Source: an uncultured Bacteroidota bacterium (lineage in GTDB: Bacteria; Bacteroidota; Bacteroidia; Flavobacteriales; UBA7312). Taken from it: a stretch of DNA of 57,277 nucleotides. Positions 35,540 through 44,410 of this stretch are shown piece after piece. Position 1 is the first letter of the stretch; the number at the start of each line of letters is the position of its first letter. The translations under genes and the position numbers were made by a program. Location of the stretch: contig CACHMF010000005.1 of NCBI GenBank assembly GCA_902580855.1, positions 1 through 57,277 on the forward strand, given 5' to 3'. The notes beneath the pieces were generated by a model. The model made no database searches and was not told the DNA's origin. It saw only the letters and a program-made list of their open reading frames with translations.

Positions 35540-36364
35540 ATGAAAAACTTTATTATTCCTGGTTTTGATAATAGGCCAATACTTTGCGATCTTTTTTTGC
35601 CAAAAAATAAAGATGCTACTGTTGTAATTTTCTCTCATGGCTTTAAAGGATTTAAGGATTGGGGAGCCTTTAACGAAATAGCTTCTTATTTTCAACAAGA
35701 AGGGTATGCATTCCTGAAATTTAATTATTCGCACAATGGGACAACGGTTGAAGATCCGTTGAATTTTTCAGATTTAGAAGCCTTTGGAAATAACAATTTC
35801 TCTAAAGAATTGTATGATTTAAATCAGGTGATTAACTGGATTGAACAAGACTTGTCCAAAAAAGTTAACATCAAACATCTAGTACTGTTAGGGCATAGTA
35901 GAGGAGGAGGGTTGTCTGTGCTCAAAGGTGCAAGTGATGATCGAATAGATAAGGTTATATCTTGGGCTAGCGTGTGTGATTTCGAAAACCGACTACCTAA
36001 AGACAAAATAGATATTTGGAAGGAAAGAGGTGTTGTGTATGCTTACAATGGTCGTACAAAGCAACAAATGCCAATGTATTTTCAGTTTCGAGAAGATTAT
36101 TATGCAAACAAAAACAAGCTTTCTATTCCTAGAGCTGCCCAAGAGCTTCTCAAGCCAACGCTTATAGTGCATGGAGATCTTGATCCTACCGTAAATTTGC
36201 AGGAAGGCATACAACTACATCAGTGGATAAAAAACTCTAAGCTATGTATTGTAGAAGGAGCAGACCATGTTTTCAATGTGAAGCATCCATTCACTTCTAT
36301 AGATACTTTTTCTCAAGAGCTAACTTTTGTATTGGAAAAAACATTGGAATTTCTGAACGAATAG
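35540..36364 (+). CDS. Alpha/beta hydrolase (dienelactone hydrolase/prolyl-oligopeptidase-like)
   Basis: 274 residues, no signal peptide, so cytoplasmic. Alpha/beta-hydrolase triad: Ser120 in GHSRGG (118-123), Asp215 in HGDLDPTV, His243 in EGADHVFNV; the oxyanion strand is FSHGFKGFKDWG (31-42). Fold is certain; substrate is not. The ATG is 7 nt after the terminator hairpin, with no space for a separate promoter there, so either it is read through or its promoter lies within the hairpin region. Confidence 0.85.
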   Translation: MKNFIIPGFDNRPILCDLFLPKNKDATVVIFSHGFKGFKDWGAFNEIASYFQQEGYAFLKFNYSHNGTTVEDPLNFSDLEAFGNNNFSKELYDLNQVINWIEQDLSKKVNIKHLVLLGHSRGGGLSVLKGASDDRIDKVISWASVCDFENRLPKDKIDIWKERGVVYAYNGRTKQQMPMYFQFREDYYANKNKLSIPRAAQELLKPTLIVHGDLDPTVNLQEGIQLHQWIKNSKLCIVEGADHVFNVKHPFTSIDTFSQELTFVLEKTLEFLNE

Positions 36365-36371
36365 TTTTGAT

Positions 36372-36379
36372 TATCTTTG
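36372..36379 (+). promoter_or_regulatory. Promoter -7 box TATCTTTG of the exopolysaccharide operon
   Basis: Perfect TAnnTTTG, 18 nt before the ATG at 36398. It includes the TTG at 36377 that could be mistaken for a start, which argues for 36398 as the true start. A possible -33 TTGG lies at 36344-36347. Confidence 0.6.
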
Positions 36380-36397
36380 TATAAATCCAAATCAACT

Positions 36398-37144
36398 ATG
36401 TTAAGGAATATCTCATTTGTACTTTTTGTTTCGGTTTTTCTTTCTTCGTGTATTACTAATAACGATTTAAGTATTATTAACACAAAAGGAACAGAACCAT
36501 TAGAAACTTTTCAATTTGATTATCAGTTAAAAGCAGGCGATTTACTATCCATTCAAATTTCTAGTCTTACCCCAATGGAGTATGATTTTTTCAATAAAGA
36601 GTCTGGAAGCAATAGCCAATTATATGTTCAAAACCCATATTTATATGGTTACTTACTTGATAATAGTGGTAGTTTAAAACTGCCAGTATTAGGTTCTTTT
36701 GAGTTAGAAGGAAAAACATTGAGTGAAGCAAAAAATATTATTCAATTACAAGCAGAGCGTTATTTTTCGGAGCCTTCTGTGAAGGTAAATATCTTAAACT
36801 ATTATGTTACAGTTCTAGGGGAAGTAAACACTCCAGGAAGAGTGAATGTGATAGAGCCCAACACCAATCTTTTAGAGGTGTTAGGATTGGCTGGCGATTT
36901 AACAAAATTAGCCAATAGAAAAAAAATTAAAATCATTCGTACAGAAAGCGAAAAGCCACAAGTGTATTATGTAGATTTAAGAGATAAGAATATTGTAAAT
37001 TCAGAATTATTTTATCTACAACCAAACGATATTATTTATGTGCAGCCAACTATGAAGCGTTTTGTTGTAATTGACAACTTGCCAGCTGCTATTTCTACTG
37101 TTATTTCAGCTTTCACACTGTTTTATCTAATTCAACCAAACTAA
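36398..37144 (+). CDS. Polysaccharide export lipoprotein (Wza-like)
   Basis: 248 residues from the ATG at 36398 (MLRNISFVLFVSVFLSSC); the upstream TTG is part of the promoter. Lipobox Cys about residue 18, polysaccharide export domain (YQLKAGDLLSIQISSLTP, DNSGSLKLPVLGSFELEGKTL, AERYFSEPSVKVNI), one SLBB-like domain (YYVTVLGEVNTPGRVNV), then a C-terminal hydrophobic helix (AAISTVISAFTLFYL). It should form the outer-membrane/periplasmic channel that exports the polymer with the BY-kinase. Its C-terminal helix may span a membrane, as in other Bacteroidota versions. First gene of the exopolysaccharide operon, 4 nt before the kinase. Confidence 0.92.
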   Translation: MLRNISFVLFVSVFLSSCITNNDLSIINTKGTEPLETFQFDYQLKAGDLLSIQISSLTPMEYDFFNKESGSNSQLYVQNPYLYGYLLDNSGSLKLPVLGSFELEGKTLSEAKNIIQLQAERYFSEPSVKVNILNYYVTVLGEVNTPGRVNVIEPNTNLLEVLGLAGDLTKLANRKKIKIIRTESEKPQVYYVDLRDKNIVNSELFYLQPNDIIYVQPTMKRFVVIDNLPAAISTVISAFTLFYLIQPN

Positions 37145-37148
37145 AGAA

Positions 37149-39524
37149 ATGCCAACATCTAATAAAGAGGTCGATATTATAAATATCAAGCAATTTGCAC
37201 ATATATTTATGCGCAATTGGTTTTGGTTTTTCGTAAGCATTTCCTTCTGTTTGTTTTTAGCATTTTTAATCAATCGTTACTCACACAACTCCTTTCAATC
37301 ATCTACTCGTATTCTAATACAAAGTGATCAAAAATCAGCCAATAGTATTAGTAAAATGTTGTATGATGGCGATCAATTCAAACTAGAAACAAGTTTGAAT
37401 GATGAAATGATGATACTGAAATCATATCCCTTGATTTATAAGACAATTGAAGAGCTTGAATTTGATGTTGTATACTATGTGATAGGAGATGTAATTGTTG
37501 CTGAAACTTACAACTATTTTGCAGAGGTTGATTTTCACACTTTTGAAAAACCTTTTGGATTAGAGTTTTCAGTAATTCCTATGAGTAAAAAACAATTTGC
37601 TCTCAGTTCGAAAATGCTTAAAGACACCATTTATTCTTTTGGAGATAGAATAGCATATAACAACACTTCTTTTAGTGTCAATTTAAATTCGGATTTTCAC
37701 CTAGAAAAAAACATAGAGAAATACTTGCCATTTCGAGTTAAAGTTAGAAACCCCCAAAACATTGCTAGGGAGTATAAATCGAAGCTTGTTGTGGAAAGAA
37801 TAAGAAAAGATGCAGCTATTATTCAATTAAGTATTGAAGGAGAGAATAAAGAAAAAACAACAACCTTTCTTAACAAACTCACGGAGTTATATCTAGAGAA
37901 AAACTTACAAGATAAAAATAAAGCTTCTGAAAACACCATTGTGTTTATTGACGAACAGCTAAAAGAAACAAGAGATTCATTATCATATATAGAAAGCCAA
38001 CTGCAGGGGTTTAAAACCTCAAATAATATCACGAACATTAGTGTAGAGGCAGAACATTTTTACCAGGAGTTAAATGCTTACGAAAAAGAAAAAGCAGCTA
38101 TTAAAATTCAAAACAAATACTTTGATTACCTAGAGGATTACCTTCATAAACAAACAGATTTTCAAAACTTAGTTATTCCTGTTTCTTATGGAATTGAAGA
38201 TCAAATGCTAAACAGCATGACCTCTAAGTTAGTTGAATTTCAATTAGAAAAAAACTTACGAAACCCTAGGGGTAGTTTAGAAAATCCAGCGCTCAAGGAT
38301 TTAGAAGTACAAATCACAGAACTTAGTTTAGGTATTATTGAAGTTATTAAAGGAAAAAAGCAAACGAATAACATACTCCTTTCGGACATAAACAACAGAA
38401 TTAGCTTAGTGCAAAATTCTCTTAATAGCTTACCTCAGGTAGAGCGCGAGTTAATCAACATTAACCGAGTGTATGATTTAAGTGAAAATATATACTTGTT
38501 TTTAATGCAGAAGAGGGCAGAAGCTGGCATATCTGGAGCATCAAATATTCCTGATGCGAAAATTATAGAACCTGCAATGGTTGAAACCTCTAGCTTAACT
38601 TATCCAAACACTAGAAGTAACTACCTCTTTGGAATCTTGATTGGTCTAATTTTACCATTACTAATTATTACAATTAGAGAATTGCTCAATGATAAAATCA
38701 TTTCAAAAAATGATATTGAGCAGTTAACCTCCATTCCTTTTTTAGGGTTTGTTGGAAAAAATCATAGCGGAAAGGAATTAATTGTAAATCACCGACCAAA
38801 ATCATCTATCGCAGAATCTTTTAGAGCTGTTAGATCAAATATCGAATTCTTTTTAGACAAACAAGTGAAAGGGGGTAAAACTCTCGTTTTCACTTCCTCC
38901 ATTAGTGGTGAAGGAAAAACATTTTGTGCTAAAAACATGGCTACTATTTATGCCATGGCTGGCAAAAAGACTATTCTTATTGGCGCAGATTTAAGAAAAC
39001 CAAAACTTTATATTGACTTCGATAAAGAAAATCATCTTGGACTTTCATCTTATCTTACAGAACCTTTAAGCACTAAGCAAATCATTAAACAATCTGAAAT
39101 AGTAAACCTAGATGTAATCACTTCAGGTCCTGTCCCCCCAAATCCTTCGGATTTACTTGTTAAAAAGAAGATGAAAACATTATTGCAGGAATTAAGATCT
39201 GAATATGATTACATTATTTTAGACACCCCTCCAATTGGAATTGTATCAGACTCTCTAATGCTAATGGAAATGACAGATGTTAACATTTATGTAGTTAGAC
39301 AGCATTATACTAAAAAAGAGTTGTTAAACTATATTAACGAATATCACGAGGGTAAAAAACTTCAAAACTTATGTGTCCTGCTAAATGAAGCGGAATCTAG
39401 CAGTGCCTATGGTTATGGGTACGGCTATGCTTATGGATACGGTTACGGAGGCTACTCAGGGCATGGTTACTATGAGCAAGAGGAAGGAGAAATTAAGTCT
39501 AAAAAGTGGTATCATTTTAGCTAA
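37149..39524 (+). CDS. Polysaccharide co-polymerase / tyrosine autokinase (Wzc-like BY-kinase)
   Basis: 791 residues. Wzz domain with a first membrane helix (about 25-41), coiled-coil periplasmic region (about 240-470) and a second helix (about 492-510). Then the BY-kinase domain: Walker A SISGEGKT (584-591), Walker A' ILIGADLRKP (609-618), Walker B YIILDTPP (688-695). The C-terminal tail has about ten tyrosines between 754 and 775, the usual autophosphorylation cluster. Its phosphorylation cycle regulates polymer length and export through the Wza-like protein. Co-transcribed with its neighbours; ends 5 nt before the next gene. Confidence 0.95.
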   Translation: MPTSNKEVDIINIKQFAHIFMRNWFWFFVSISFCLFLAFLINRYSHNSFQSSTRILIQSDQKSANSISKMLYDGDQFKLETSLNDEMMILKSYPLIYKTIEELEFDVVYYVIGDVIVAETYNYFAEVDFHTFEKPFGLEFSVIPMSKKQFALSSKMLKDTIYSFGDRIAYNNTSFSVNLNSDFHLEKNIEKYLPFRVKVRNPQNIAREYKSKLVVERIRKDAAIIQLSIEGENKEKTTTFLNKLTELYLEKNLQDKNKASENTIVFIDEQLKETRDSLSYIESQLQGFKTSNNITNISVEAEHFYQELNAYEKEKAAIKIQNKYFDYLEDYLHKQTDFQNLVIPVSYGIEDQMLNSMTSKLVEFQLEKNLRNPRGSLENPALKDLEVQITELSLGIIEVIKGKKQTNNILLSDINNRISLVQNSLNSLPQVERELININRVYDLSENIYLFLMQKRAEAGISGASNIPDAKIIEPAMVETSSLTYPNTRSNYLFGILIGLILPLLIITIRELLNDKIISKNDIEQLTSIPFLGFVGKNHSGKELIVNHRPKSSIAESFRAVRSNIEFFLDKQVKGGKTLVFTSSISGEGKTFCAKNMATIYAMAGKKTILIGADLRKPKLYIDFDKENHLGLSSYLTEPLSTKQIIKQSEIVNLDVITSGPVPPNPSDLLVKKKMKTLLQELRSEYDYIILDTPPIGIVSDSLMLMEMTDVNIYVVRQHYTKKELLNYINEYHEGKKLQNLCVLLNEAESSSAYGYGYGYAYGYGYGGYSGHGYYEQEEGEIKSKKWYHFS

Positions 39525-39529
39525 AAGGA

Positions 39530-40630
39530 ATGTGGCGAATAATACTTCCGCATAACCTATTTTACTTTTTTAAGTCATTCTTGTACTTCTGTTTCACAAG
39601 AAAAAATGACCATAAAGTTTTGTTTTATAGCCCTCAACATTTCAACAGGGGAGTCTTAAGAACAAATGATTTTATAAAACCTTTAATTGAAATAACCGAA
39701 GCCAAAGGTATTTCTTCTTGGGTTATTGAAGAGCCATCTTATGAATCTAATTACCCAAGAAGAAAGGTTGTGCAATTTGATTTTATTCTCTTACTCATTA
39801 TCTTTCTTAGAAAAGTTTTAAAAGGTGATTTTATTGAGAAAGAACATAAAATAGGGCAGTTCCTTGGACGAGTATTTTTTAGAAACAAAATAGAACACAT
39901 TATCATTCAGTCACAAAGCATGGTGTCATTTTTTAGAGGAGTTTATCCAAATGCTAAAATTTATGATTACCAACATGGTGTAATTTATAAAGGCCATCCT
40001 GCTTACTGTGAGAGCAAGAATGTTCCTGAGCTAATCAAAAGAAACAATGTTTGTATTTTAGTATTTGGGTCGGGTTTTAAAAAGCTTTTAGAAAATATCA
40101 ACTCATATTATATTGAACATAGCTTAGTAATTGGGGTGAATAAAGAGAAATGTACTCAAAACCTAAATGGGGAAAACATCCTTATTACATTGCAGTTTAC
40201 GGAAGATCACACACCTGAAGAAAACAAAAAATTGCTTGAGGATTTACAGTTGTTTATTCAAGAGAATTCAAACCATCAATTTGTGCTTAAACATCATCCT
40301 CGCTTCAATAATGAAATAAACAATGAAGAGATGCTAAAACACACGAATGTGTCCATTACTCAGAAACCATTAGCAGAATGCCTTAGAAATTGCAAAATAC
40401 ACTCTACAGCTTATTCCACTTCTGTGTTTGAAGCAGCAGCGCTAAAAGTACCTTCAGTATTTTATTCTGACTTGAAGATAGAGATCTATAAAAATCAGTT
40501 TATTTACCCGATAAACACATTGAATGATACACTAAGAATGTATAATGATTTACAAATAGAGGTAGAAAATTGGTACAAAAACTATTACGAACCATTAAAC
40601 GAAACCTTATGGTTAAAAATAGTGCAATAG
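39530..40630 (+). CDS. Putative GT-B-type glycosyltransferase of the EPS locus
   Basis: 366 residues. No strong family signature, but the layout is that of GT-B-fold capsule/polysaccharide transferases: IIIQSQSMVSFFRGVYPNAKIYDYQHGVIYKGHPAY in the first half (QHG, typical of CDP-glycerol/polysialyl-type enzymes), then FVLKHHPRF and HSTAYSTSVFEAAALKVPSVFY in the second half, like the donor-site SSVxxEA segment. It probably adds a sugar to the lipid-linked repeat unit. It overlaps galE by 22 bp when galE starts at 40609. Confidence 0.65.
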   Translation: MWRIILPHNLFYFFKSFLYFCFTRKNDHKVLFYSPQHFNRGVLRTNDFIKPLIEITEAKGISSWVIEEPSYESNYPRRKVVQFDFILLLIIFLRKVLKGDFIEKEHKIGQFLGRVFFRNKIEHIIIQSQSMVSFFRGVYPNAKIYDYQHGVIYKGHPAYCESKNVPELIKRNNVCILVFGSGFKKLLENINSYYIEHSLVIGVNKEKCTQNLNGENILITLQFTEDHTPEENKKLLEDLQLFIQENSNHQFVLKHHPRFNNEINNEEMLKHTNVSITQKPLAECLRNCKIHSTAYSTSVFEAAALKVPSVFYSDLKIEIYKNQFIYPINTLNDTLRMYNDLQIEVENWYKNYYEPLNETLWLKIVQ

Positions 40631-41616
40631 AGAAGGTGATTGTTACGGGTGGACTAGGGTATATAGGTTCGCATACCGTTGTAGAGCTTATAAAATCTGG
40701 TTATGAGCCTGTTATTATTGATAATCTTTCAAATACCAATGTGAAAAATTTGAATGGCATTAATGAAATTTGTGCTACAAATTATAAGTTTCATAAGGTT
40801 AACTGTGCTGACTATGAGAGTACAAAGAATATATTGGAGGGAGCTGAAAATATTGTAGGACTCATTCATTTTGCTGCGTATAAATCTGTTGAAGAATCAA
40901 TCAATGACCCTGAGAAATATTATAGCAATAATATTGGTTCCATGAATACACTGACACAGCTGTGTGAAGAATTACAGATAGAAAATTTCATTTTTTCTTC
41001 TTCTTGCACGGTTTATGGGAGTCCAGAAGTGCTTCCAGTGAATGAGTCTGCACCCTTTCAAAAAGCATTTTCTCCTTATGGAGAAACGAAGCAGCAGTGC
41101 GAAAATATCTTAGAAAATTCTAAAACACATTCGGTTTCATTAAGATATTTCAACCCTATCGGCTCACATTCTTCTGCAAAAATCGGTGATAGGTCTAGTG
41201 ATAACCCCGCTAATTTAGTTCCTATTATGGCGCAAGTAGCTGCTAAAAAAAGAAAAACTTTAATCGTTAATGGAACGGATTACAACACAAAAGATGGGAG
41301 CTGTGTCAGAGACTATCTTCATGTAATAGATTTAGCGAAATCGCACATTGCTGCTTTAAATTTTGTTAGAAACAAAAAAGGCAAGCATGCTTTTAATGTT
41401 GGTGCAGGAAAAGGACTAAGTGTTATAGAAGCAATACAGTTTTTCGAAGAGGCAAATAACCTATCTTTAGAAGTGAAGTACGGCCCAAGAAGAGCTGGAG
41501 ATATACCAGAAATTTATGCTGACACTACGCATTCTTTCAAATGCTTAAAATGGAGGCCTGAAATATCCATTAAACAAGCCATGAAAGACGCATGGAATTG
41601 GGAGTTAAACAAATGA
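40609..41616 (+). CDS. galE: UDP-glucose 4-epimerase
   Basis: 335 residues from the ATG at 40609 (MVKNSAIEKVIVTGG); an in-frame upstream ATG at 40570 would add 13 residues not typical of the family. Extended SDR: NAD site TGGLGYIGSH, FAAYKSVEES, catalytic Ser in SSSCTVYG and Tyr/Lys in SPYGETK, substrate segment FNPIGSH and RDYLHVIDLAKSHIAAL. It interconverts UDP-glucose and UDP-galactose (or the N-acetyl forms), supplying a sugar donor to this locus. Its stop overlaps the ATG of the next gene (ATGA). Confidence 0.93.
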   Translation: MVKNSAIEKVIVTGGLGYIGSHTVVELIKSGYEPVIIDNLSNTNVKNLNGINEICATNYKFHKVNCADYESTKNILEGAENIVGLIHFAAYKSVEESINDPEKYYSNNIGSMNTLTQLCEELQIENFIFSSSCTVYGSPEVLPVNESAPFQKAFSPYGETKQQCENILENSKTHSVSLRYFNPIGSHSSAKIGDRSSDNPANLVPIMAQVAAKKRKTLIVNGTDYNTKDGSCVRDYLHVIDLAKSHIAALNFVRNKKGKHAFNVGAGKGLSVIEAIQFFEEANNLSLEVKYGPRRAGDIPEIYADTTHSFKCLKWRPEISIKQAMKDAWNWELNK

Positions 41617-42749
41617 AACATTATCTAGTCATAACACCATTTTTCCCCTCAGAAGATTCCTTTCGAGGTTCTTATGTTTATGATCAGGTAAATGAAATAC
41701 GAAAACAGACAGGCACTAAAATTACTGTAATTCGTTTACACAGTTTTTTAGATAAAAATGCTCATCTATATAATTATTATGGAATTGACTGTATCCCTTT
41801 TGTGGTTTACGACATCCCTTCTTTTATATTTCCAGGATTATTTCATAAAATAAATTTAAGCAGGCTTGAAACGCTTTTAAAACAATATCAACTTTTTGGA
41901 ATAGACGTTATCCATGCTCATGTTAATTACCCTGCTGCACATTTAGCTATTGGTTTAAAGAAATTGTTACCAAAAGCAAAATACCTAGTTCAACATCATG
42001 GATTTGATGTATATCAGCAAAAAAATGGCAGGCTCAGGTTTGTTTTTAACAAGATTCAAAATAAACTTTTCAAAAAAAGGTCAAGTAAACTCTTATCACA
42101 ATTTGATGTAAATATTGGCGTGAGTCAAAAAGTCCTTGATCAGTTAAGTCATTTCGTAACAAATACAAGCATACCATTAGTTCTTTATAATGGTGTAGAC
42201 ACTAGTAAGTTCCATGAAATGAAAGTTGATAAAGAAGAAGATTTTACTATTGGATGTATTGCTAACTTTTGGAAGATTAAAGACCAAAAGACTTTGATTT
42301 TATCAGCCATAGAGTTGTTAAAAGAGGGCTTGAAAATAAGACTTAAGTTTATAGGAAGCGGCCCTACTTTAATTGAATGTAAAAAGCTAATACCTCAAGA
42401 TTTAGAAGCACATTTTGAATTCATGGATGAAGTAGCGCACCATGACCTTAACACGTTCTATAATCAAATAAACCTCTTTGTATTACCTTCTTATTACGAA
42501 GCTTTTGGTTGTGTGTATGCAGAGTCTTGGGCGACTAACACTCCATTTATTGCTGTTAAGGGGCAAGGAATAGAAGAGGTTATGAATGATGAAATGAAAG
42601 AGTTATCTTTAGTAGAAGTTGAAGATGTTCTTGATTTATCATCTAAGATTAGACACTTTTACACCCACAATGTAGCGTTTGAATTTAATCCTCATTTAAA
42701 AATTGAAAATACAATACGAAATTACATAGAGGAAATTGAAAATATTTAG
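41613..42749 (+). CDS. Glycosyltransferase family 4
   Basis: 378 residues from the ATG at 41613, which overlaps the galE stop (ATGA); the longer frame from 41592 only adds MELGVKQ. GT-B fold: YLVITPFFPSEDSFRGSYVYDQVNEIRK at the N-terminus, DVIHAHVNYPAAHLAIG, LVQHHGFDVY, then NGVDTSKFH, FIGSGPTLIECK and the EX7E motif YYEAFGCVYAESWATNTPFIAVKG. A retaining cytoplasmic transferase acting on the lipid-linked chain; the sugar is unknown. Overlaps the sulfotransferase by 14 bp. Confidence 0.92.
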   Translation: MKHYLVITPFFPSEDSFRGSYVYDQVNEIRKQTGTKITVIRLHSFLDKNAHLYNYYGIDCIPFVVYDIPSFIFPGLFHKINLSRLETLLKQYQLFGIDVIHAHVNYPAAHLAIGLKKLLPKAKYLVQHHGFDVYQQKNGRLRFVFNKIQNKLFKKRSSKLLSQFDVNIGVSQKVLDQLSHFVTNTSIPLVLYNGVDTSKFHEMKVDKEEDFTIGCIANFWKIKDQKTLILSAIELLKEGLKIRLKFIGSGPTLIECKKLIPQDLEAHFEFMDEVAHHDLNTFYNQINLFVLPSYYEAFGCVYAESWATNTPFIAVKGQGIEEVMNDEMKELSLVEVEDVLDLSSKIRHFYTHNVAFEFNPHLKIENTIRNYIEEIENI

Positions 42750-43416
42750 CAACATAAAAAGAAGGTATAGAGAGTATTTATTGCTTGCTTCGGACAGGAA
42801 GGTGATGCAAAACAATCCTAATGCTCTGCTAAATGCTTTTATTGCTCAAAAAGCAATTTTCGTGCATATACCTAAAACAGCAGGTATTTCTTTGGTAAAA
42901 ACCATTTATGGTGATAATATAGAAAAAGGGGGGCATAGAAAGTTTACGCATCTATCTAAACTAATGCCAGGACCCATGAATGTTTTCTTTACTTTCACTA
43001 TTGTCAGAAACCCTTGGGATAGATTGTATTCTGCCTATAAATTCATGATGAATGGAGGTATCAATCAGCACGATGAAAACGCTTTTAAACTACATCTTTC
43101 ATCAATTAACTCCTTTGAAGAATTTGTTATGAATTGGCTAAGTGAAGACAATTTAAAACACATTATTCATTTTTACCCTCAGTCTTGGTTTTTGAAAAAC
43201 AATTCAGGAAATATAGAACTAGATTTTATTGGTAGATTTGAGCATCTTTCATCTGATTTTACCGAAATAGCAAAGAAAATAGGTGTTGATAGTAAATTGA
43301 AACATCTTAATAAAGGAAAAAATGGATCTTATAAAACTGTTTATACCCAAGAAATGAAAGAAAAAGTTACAATGATTTATAAGGAGGATATAGAACTATT
43401 TAACTATACTTTTTAA
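42736..43416 (+). CDS. Sulfotransferase family 2 protein
   Basis: 226 residues. PAPS-binding 5'-PSB loop FVHIPKTAGISLVKTIYG (about 41-58), 3'-phosphate motif FTIVRNPWDRLYSAYKFMM (about 86-105), and a C-terminal LNKGKNGSYKTVYT segment typical of carbohydrate sulfotransferases (Sulfotransfer_2). It should transfer sulfate from PAPS to a hydroxyl of the polysaccharide, giving a negatively charged polymer as is common in marine bacteria. Sulfation is the inference; the sugar position is not known. Overlaps both neighbours slightly. Confidence 0.9.
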   Translation: MKIFSNIKRRYREYLLLASDRKVMQNNPNALLNAFIAQKAIFVHIPKTAGISLVKTIYGDNIEKGGHRKFTHLSKLMPGPMNVFFTFTIVRNPWDRLYSAYKFMMNGGINQHDENAFKLHLSSINSFEEFVMNWLSEDNLKHIIHFYPQSWFLKNNSGNIELDFIGRFEHLSSDFTEIAKKIGVDSKLKHLNKGKNGSYKTVYTQEMKEKVTMIYKEDIELFNYTF

Positions 43417-44405
43417 TGCAACTGAGAGTAATAGATACAATTGAAGAATTTAAAGCTATTGAAAGCGCTTGGGAAGCGCTGTGGAAACAGTCTAGCAGTA
43501 CCGTTTTTCAAGCATTTTCAATAAATATTGAAGCGTACATGCAGTTGCTTTATCAAAACACTCTTCAGCTTATTTTACTAGAAGAAAAAAAGTCTTTAAA
43601 AGCTATTTTTCCTTGTTATATAGATGCAAACAAGACACTTCGATTTATCAATGACGATCATTTTGATTTTTGCGGCCCCATAATAAGTGAGGGAGCAGTT
43701 TCTAACAAACTCTTCAAGTTGTTTGCAAAGTTCATTCAGGAAAACAAAAAGGTGACACAAGTACACTTCAAAAACTTATTTAATACAGAAATATCCAGTC
43801 TTTTAAATTATCATTTTAAAAAGCGTAAATCGTTATTCTCCGAAGTGCAACATTGTCTAATTGATGACTTTAAGGAGTGGGGTCAGTTAACATCTTCTGA
43901 GAAAAGCGAGCTAAAAAGAATTAAAAACAAATTTTCAGAAGCCACAACTATTAAACTAACAGCCTTTCCTAAAAAAGGTTTAGAAAGTTTAATGAGTTTA
44001 ATGGTGAAGCAAGGGTTGAGAAAGCAGAATTTCTATAACAAATCTTTCATCCACTGGATGGAGTCTATCTTTAAGAAAGGACTTATGGAAGTGTGGAGGT
44101 TTGAACAAGACGGGCAGTTGCTATCCCTTTCTTGTCATTTAGTAACTAAAGATAGTAGGATTGTTTGGATAGATTTTTACGACCCTAAGCCGTACGCTAA
44201 CATTGCGCACTACATTTGTTTTTTAGAGAATTTAGAAGAAAAACCAATAAGCTTAGGGAGAGGCACATATAGTTATAAAATGAATAACTTCAACGCTATG
44301 CCTGTAGATTTATATTCCTTTTATTACTCAAAAAGTAGTCTTGCTTTTTTCATCTCCGAAATCAAGCGAGCGTGTAAATCATATATTAAATCGCTTATCA
44401 ACTAA
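43416..44405 (+). CDS. GNAT/FemAB-like acyltransferase of the EPS locus
   Basis: 329 residues. It starts at ATG 43416, overlapping the previous stop by one base (TAATG). Pattern of BioF2-like/FemAB-type double GNAT fold: ESAWEALWKQSSSTVFQAFSINIEAYMQ (N-terminal lobe), SSEKSELKRIKNKFSEA, MSLMVKQGLRKQNFYN, then WRFEQDGQLLSLSCHLVTKDSRIVWIDFYDPK, SLGRGTYSYKMNNFNA. It probably adds an acyl or aminoacyl group to an amino sugar of the repeat unit. Members of this group are common in Bacteroidota polysaccharide loci. Confidence 0.85.
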   Translation: MQLRVIDTIEEFKAIESAWEALWKQSSSTVFQAFSINIEAYMQLLYQNTLQLILLEEKKSLKAIFPCYIDANKTLRFINDDHFDFCGPIISEGAVSNKLFKLFAKFIQENKKVTQVHFKNLFNTEISSLLNYHFKKRKSLFSEVQHCLIDDFKEWGQLTSSEKSELKRIKNKFSEATTIKLTAFPKKGLESLMSLMVKQGLRKQNFYNKSFIHWMESIFKKGLMEVWRFEQDGQLLSLSCHLVTKDSRIVWIDFYDPKPYANIAHYICFLENLEEKPISLGRGTYSYKMNNFNAMPVDLYSFYYSKSSLAFFISEIKRACKSYIKSLIN

Positions 44406-44410
44406 CAAGC

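Noticed and set aside
36377-36397. TTG start for the Wza-like gene
   Set aside because: The TTG is part of the TATCTTTG promoter box; ATG at 36398 gives a proper lipoprotein signal.
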